DNA from: Pseudisothecium myosuroides | Taxonomy: Eukaryota; Streptophyta; Bryopsida; Hypnales; Lembophyllaceae | DNA length: 64,000 bases | Direction: 5' to 3' | Assembly (NCBI GenBank): GCA_951799445.1 | Contig: OX637287.1 | Span: forward strand, 45,165,724-45,229,723 | In this document: one piece after another, positions 58,380-64,000 of the stretch | Layout of the letters: every line of letters begins with the position of its first letter | How positions within the stretch are numbered: the first letter of the stretch is position 1 | The notes under the pieces: model-generated | The model's input: only the letters and a program-made list of their open reading frames with translations | Told to the model about the DNA's origin: nothing | Databases searched by the model: none | Position numbers and translations under genes: made by a program

Positions 58380-58850
58380 CATTGCAAACTTTGATGGAAA
58401 TTCTAAAAAGAAAAACAGGAAACGAACACTCTACACGGGTGCAAATGATCTGCAAAGGGGGTTGCAAGCTCTCACCTCCTGCTGATGAGCTTCACAATAC
58501 TTCGAAAGCTTGTCTCGAAGAAAACATCAGCTGCAGCAGCGGGAACTCCTTCACACGCAATATACACGCCGCAATCTTCACTACCCGAGCAGCCCTGCAA
58601 AGCACGACCTTCGAGAAGCTCTATACAAAGACAATGCAGGTTAACTACGTACTTTCAAAACGCAGCTCTTGCAGCACTAACGTCGTGATCTGGAGAATTA
58701 GGCTAAGCTGGGACCCAAAGCTCGCAATGCGAAGAACACAGGACCCGGAGAGGAAGCAGCCTGACTGGGCAACACAAGTGAAGACTACTGAAGACTGCCC
58801 CTGCTTCTGCCATAAGGTACCATAAGCGAAGGCATTCATGAGCCTGGAGC
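58380..58850. other. GC-richer block with splice-like borders
   Basis: About 50% G+C in an AT-rich setting. A 147-codon plus-strand frame at 58382-58825 matches no family I know. On the minus strand, GCAGGAG/GTGAGAGC near 58478 is a good donor, so this could instead be a non-coding leader exon of the receptor kinase. Either reading is tentative. Confidence 0.3.
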
Positions 58851-61800
58851 TCAAGCTTTACTTAACTTTTAGCTTTAAGTTACTTGGCCTCTTTCCCCTG
58901 TCTATGGTTTGTCAACTGTCCTGTGGTCAAAATCCTGGTCTGTAACACTGTCATTATAATGCAGAAAAAGAAAAAAGAAAAAATTATGACTTGGTTTGAT
59001 TATATCTTTACCGCGGAGTGTGAGAAGGACGAGCACTGTTGAGTGCCTTGCTGCCTATTGCTGCGTACAGTACTTGATGAAGTCCACAGCCAGAAAACAA
59101 GAGTGTGGAAGGTATGCTCTCCTAAAATCAGTCGTCACTGAGTACAACTGAGCATGATTAGTACAGTAGTATGAAATATAATTTATTTTTACGGGATCTT
59201 ATTGGCAATTGAATGAGGATTCCAACGCACAGTAGCATGCATTTCAACACCATATGACTACAATACGAATTTTCAAAATGTTAACTTATTTCTTGGTGTA
59301 AAAAAAATCAACACTACACTCTCAATCTCTCATGTTTTGATTGTATACATCTTGTGTAATCAATATCTACAATAGCTAGATTTTTGTGACACAACTTGGT
59401 TCTAATATAGGTGTCACATGTTGGGCAGTGTTTTATTATGGGTGTAGATACCTTATGAGGACAGAGTATCGAGTATTAATTCAATTTTTGTCACATACGG
59501 TGGGAACTCTGCTGGTGAACCTGATGCCAGGCTGATCAGACAATGACTGAACACCGGTTTCTTTCTTTTTCCGTCCTGTTTTTATGTTTTCTTTTTCTTT
59601 TTTGCTGTTTTCTTTTCCATTTAGTGGGAGTGAATTTCTGAAAAATTTGCTCTTTGTTAACACTGAGATTGAACCTGACCTAATCAGTTGCTGTACTAAT
59701 TTCTCACTGGCTGGGAGCTTAATTTCGGGAGCTGGGAGACTAAGATTCATGATCATGGTGAAGGAAGAGTGCCGGAGAGTTAAATATACCGGTCTTAATG
59801 TCGGAGGTTAACTATTGTAATAACTCTTAATGCCAGACGGAAGTAGATTTTTTTTTTTCTTCCCTGGAGTGATGAAGCTGTTTACATCTATGTAATTGGA
59901 TGAAATATGCAAATATGGATGAAATCTAGACTATTCATTTAAAAGTGTGTACATTCATTCAAAAAAAACAATATTGGCCCTAAGAATAGGGAGCAATTCA
60001 ACAATTTCATCCACTAAGAAAGTGAATCTATTGTTAAAGATTCCTTCAAATAAATTGTATCATTGTAGGCAAAATATTGGCTCAAAAAAAACTAACCAGA
60101 AGGTGAAAAAATCATTTTTCACTCCTAATTAACACTTAAGGTAAGAGACCCTATATATGTCATGTGACTATTTGTGCCACTTTGTAGTTACTATGTACCA
60201 ATAAAATCTATTTGAAAATTTGAAATGCAAACTACTAATACATAGTAGTACGTAGTGAATGTATGGCAGGGGTACCTACTTTTGATGAATTTTGATTGTG
60301 ATTTTTTCATGCGTTCAAGTATGAGAAAATTACACCCGTTGAAAAATACTATAATTTTTTTAGTATTTTAATTTTGAAATTGAATTATTGTGGACAAACT
60401 AATGCTTGAATGGGAGCTTTGAAATTCAAAACCTTCAAAATATATCAATTTTGACAAGTTGAAATTTTATTTTTTAGTTGATATATAGTTGAAATGTTCA
60501 CATGATTCATTTCATTTTTCATTATTGTAATGCTATACATTTCAAATTGATTTTAAAAGTTGTGTTTTCAACAAATGTGCTTACTATACTCCAAGTGCAC
60601 TAGCTTGTATAAAATATTTGTTCAAGAGTTGGATGATAGTAGTATAACCATGCATTTGTCCTACAAATAGATGGCTTTTGAATTGTGGCACAAATAGGCC
60701 CTCCTACTTTGCTTATAGATTGTTCTATATTGGCATACTATATTTTTTCCTTCACAAGATATGACAAACATTGTTTAAATATTAATATCTAAAAAAAGAC
60801 CATAAATGTTCTAAGAATAGATTAAAAAAATTGTAAATAAGGCATGATTATGCATCCTACAATTGCCACTTGAACGAATGTTTTATATAAAATGTAGGAG
60901 ACAATTTTAGGAGCATATACCTTATGGAAGCCATTGAATGGAAGAAGTCAACAAGTGTCATTTTCTAAATCTGCCATTTTTGTATTTATTATGTACATCC
61001 TTTTCAATGTATAATACATTGTGATTTACTAATAGATGACCTTGCTAAGAATCATATTGGTGCTTTTTCAAATGAACTTTAGAAGTGAATGTCTTTCTTC
61101 CAAGTCAACAAACCTTCTTTTCTTTATTCAAATTCCGTTTTTTGTAATAATTGCACCAAGTGACAATAAAGGGTGCTTTTAGCTTCCATGATTTATATGA
61201 CTTACATGACAACCTACCAACATGAAAAGTAGTTTAATATGATCTTCTTCCTTTTGATTTATATTTCATTATTATTTATTTTTTGAATGCTTTTCTTCTA
61301 GATTTGGTAAACATAAGCAACATTATTGAATAAATATATACACTTGGAAAAGACTTTTCAATCACTAAGAGATTTAAAAAGCATATTAGCCCTTAAATGG
61401 CGGTATGCTTTTGGTGGATGCTTTATGAATGCAATTCTTGACAATATTTTATGAAATTCTATATAGAGTGGGGAATTTTCAAAGGATTTCTTTTAACTTT
61501 TCAATGAGCCAAGTTTCAAAGGAAACAAGTTTGTGGTTATAGATTTACGTAGTTTTTGAATTTTTCTAAAACATTCAAGCTGTTAAAAATAATATTTGTA
61601 GAAAATTGCAAAAATAAATAAATCGTAGAATAAGTTTTAGGAAAACTTTTATTCATTCCACTAATCCATTTTAATGAGCAAAGTAAAAGATATGGAGAAT
61701 TTTGTTGTGCAAGTAGTTATAAAATGTCCCCCTGCCAAATAACTATGAGGTCTGTTTTTTAACTCAATTTTTACAATTTTTGAAAATGAAAAGTGCATAA

Positions 61801-62229
61801 AGTTAAGATTGTTTTGTCAAGTACCTTGTTTTCAACTTATTATTTTGTGACAGTTTGGCTCGAAACACCCAAAAAAACTTTAGGGATTTAAATAGTTAGT
61901 GCAAATATCCTTGTTATCAATATTATCTATTGTCAAAAAAATCAACTTTAAAACATCACAATAAAATTGTGACTAGTAGTCTTGTAAATTTGAATACGAT
62001 ATCTAACGCACTCTATAGTGTTTTGTAATCCTCTTCAATCACCAATATGAACATATCAAATTTGTCAATCTACTAATAGAAATTATAGAAAGAGAAAGGT
62101 GAGGAAGGATAGTCACCTTATCAAATAAGGTAGAACAACCTATCATGGGCAAAAGACCCATTTCAAACACCTAGGCATGACCCATGGAAGTCTTGCATCA
62201 ATCCATGGTATAATTTTTTCAAAAAATAA
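58851..62229. other. AT-rich intergenic DNA, no gene seen
   Basis: About 3.4 kb of AT-rich DNA with numerous short frames but no domain, splice-bounded exon or clear terminal repeats. Confidence 0.4.
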
Positions 62230-63010
62230 GATTTGGGCTACATTAGAATGTATTAGTGGCCACAATTAATGTTTTAAAGTGATGGTAATGTAAGGTAGAA
62301 CCACCCATTCTATGGAATGATGTCCAACTTGTAGGGGGCACTATTTTAAGCTAGGCAGGACACTTACAGTTGGAAACGTGTGTTTTTCTCCTTTTCAAAC
62401 TTAGAATGAATAAGGTCATGACACATGTACCAAAGTGCACAAGAAATAGTAAGCAAGAAAGTAGTTTGGCTATGAGCAGATTAGGAGGATTCTATACATT
62501 GGCTGCAGATTCGAAACACTTTTTGGCTCCTAAAATTCATAATAATTTAATTTCAGCAATAAAATTATGAAAAATTCATAGTCCCAATATTTTTTCTCTC
62601 TCTAAATGAGAAAAATTTCCACTACCTCACATTGCTCCTCATCTGTCTTGAAAACGCTTAAGTGATCAAATATGGGTGGTTCTTCCTTATAGTAGTGATT
62701 AGTGACTACAATAAGAACTTCCACCTTCAATTGAGTGCAAATTCATTTTAGAAAGTGACTTCATTAGGCCTTCACATTGTAGCCCTATTAGGAAACATTG
62801 CGGCTGATCTAGTTGAGTAAAATGTATATTGTGGATACATTTTTGTTGGTTTGTTTAGAGACCCTTTGGGATCAATTTGATTGCACATTATAGAAATTCA
62901 TAAAAAATTCTTTTTTTGTCAAAAAAATATAATTTCAATTGTTCTTGCCATTTCTGGTTCTCATCTTTACATGGATTTAAAAAAAAAAAAAATTTAGAAA
63001 TTTAGAAATG
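62230..63010. repeat. Copy of the 14354-14828 repeat split by a younger insertion
   Basis: Left part 62230-62290 (GATTTGGGCTACATT, CCACAATTAATGTTTTAAAG) and right part 62690-63010 (GTGATTAGTG, AAATTCATTTTAGAAAGTGA, TTCTTGCCATTTCT, GGCATGAGGGCAAACT) align with consecutive pieces of 14430-14800. The intervening 399 bp is the TA-flanked element. Confidence 0.65.
62291..62689. mobile_element. TA-flanked miniature element, family AGGTAGAACC (copy 2), nested
   Basis: TA, then AGGTAGAACCACCCATTC at the left; TATGGGTGGTTCTTCCT, then TA at the right. Interior blocks correspond to copy 1 (6750-7159) in opposite orientation. Removing it together with one TA restores a continuous copy of the 14354-type repeat, which supports both the borders and the TA duplication. 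Confidence 0.75.
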
Positions 63011-63028
63011 GCATGAGGGCAAACTAAC

Positions 63029-63579
63029 TTAGGGCAACCCCACAGCAGGCGCTTTAGACAAGGGCGCCAATGGAGGTTTGGCGTGGTCTGTGAACGAGGT
63101 GTTGCGCGTGTGGCCTTTGTTTGCCCCACGGTGAAAGTAGATTTGAGCACGTCAAGAACGAACAGCACGGGACCCAAGGAACTAAGCACAAGGACCAGTG
63201 ATCTCAAAATAGGTTCAAGGTTTTTAGCAAAATGTTCATTTTTGGAAGATTTTTTTTGAATTTACACCGAGGGGGAAAAAAATGAAGTAGAAACCAAGCA
63301 AAATTTAGCCAGTTTTGAGATCGCTAACAGGGACCCCAAAACTCCTTTCTCATGTGCTTCCGCCACCTTGCTTCTGCCACCTTGAACTTTGCGCTCCGTA
63401 CCTCGGGAATGGTGTCTCACCGAATAGCGAGCCACGCTAGGAAGTCTCCATTTGGCCGTCCGAGTGTTAAAATTTCAAGTGGCCTCTCTGTTTATTGACT
63501 TGCGAGTGGCTGCCGTGGGAGTGGCTCGCCAATTGCTTGAGTCAGCCCCTCTGGGCGTGTAGCCGTGGGGTTGCTCTTA
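63029..63579. mobile_element. PIF/Harbinger-like element (TTA flanks, 551 bp)
   Basis: TTA at 63029-63031, then GGGCAACCCCACAGC; the other end is GCCGTGGGGTTGCTC followed by TTA at 63577-63579. Inverted ends and TTA flanks fit PIF/Harbinger. The interior is GC-rich compared with the surroundings and has a frame at 62977-63207 (minus) that crosses the border, so it is not a gene. Confidence 0.65.
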
Positions 63580-64000
63580 GAATTCTGCCTTTTTTGCAAT
63601 GAAATTCCGTTTCATTTGTTTAAATTTATTTATTTATTTAACTTAGTAATTCTGCGCATGATGAGCTGTTCTACCTCACTGGTGCACATGGCTAAGGAAG
63701 CTTCACACGAACACCCAACATAATCTGCACAGTAAAGAAAGCTGGTGCGGTAATCGAGGTGGAGGTGAGACTCTTCAATTCTCATCTCACTGCTCATAAT
63801 TGTGTCAAGCTGCAAGAACCAATAACTTATTTTAATACTGTACAGTACAATGGCTCCCAATCCTTGCATAGCCAAAGCATAAGTTAATAACTTAGTTCTT
63901 TGAGCAAATCATGATGAGCCCACAACTGAAAAATAATCCAAGCCAGGTCATGACTTCTTTCTAAGAACATTATAAAGATGATAAGTGCGGACTTTTAGTC
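63580..64000. other. Window-edge DNA, no gene identified
   Basis: A minus-strand frame at 63630-63875 (81 codons) has no recognisable domain, although cysteines are fairly frequent. It could be the edge of a gene continuing outside the window. Confidence 0.25.

Noticed and set aside
63630..63875. A possible small cysteine-containing protein gene at the right edge
   Set aside because: 81 codons with no domain, no neighbouring exon and composition like the background; kept only as a note.
1..64000. LTR retrotransposons, tRNA or rRNA genes
   Set aside because: I found no paired long terminal repeats, no reverse transcriptase or integrase motifs and no tRNA-like or rRNA sequence by eye. A dedicated search could still find short tRNA genes that I missed.

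Overview
The window looks like nuclear DNA of a land plant, probably a non-seed plant such as a moss; I cannot name the species. The evidence is a chloroplast ClpC chaperone gene with plant-type introns, a plant-type TOM9 mitochondrial import subunit, a CLAVATA1/BAM-type receptor kinase split into nine exons, and a homologue of RNF32, a protein known mainly from animals and linked there to the male germ line. That last gene would fit a plant with flagellate sperm. Intergenic DNA is very AT-rich and full of small DNA transposons. I saw no recognisable reverse transcriptase, integrase or transposase.

Layout. 1-7.5 kb: AT-rich DNA with TTAA-bounded repeats. 7.5-13.5 kb: a tandem duplication of an unrecognised two-exon gene on the minus strand; the copy at 11509-12376 is intact and the copy at 7671-8527 has a 1-bp frameshift. 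13.5-17 kb: a dense cluster of miniature elements (Mutator-like, PIF/Harbinger-like, CACTA-like, TTAA-type). 19.2-19.5 kb: TOM9, minus strand. 20-33 kb: gene-poor repeat DNA with a 1.44-kb Mutator-like element, TTAA elements, a 218-bp CACTA-like foldback and a 1.5-kb foldback. 33.5-40 kb: ClpC, plus strand, eight coding exons. 40.5-43.8 kb: the RNF32-like gene, minus strand, nine exons, convergent with ClpC. 44.5-45.3 kb: a three-exon NOPCHAP1-like gene, minus strand. 48.9-57.4 kb: the CLV1/BAM-like receptor kinase, minus strand, nine exons. 57.4-64 kb: its leader, then AT-rich repeat DNA ending in nested TA-flanked elements and a PIF/Harbinger-like element.

The genes are unrelated housekeeping, signalling and possibly ciliary genes. 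The unifying feature is the mobile DNA. A TTAA-bounded family with ends reading CCCCTAAAG occurs in intergenic DNA and in introns of ClpC, the RNF32-like gene and the receptor kinase. Its TTAA target and CCC ends resemble the piggyBac superfamily. Exon models were built by hand from splice signals, reading phase and remembered family sequences; in the four multi-exon genes the phases close without a break.
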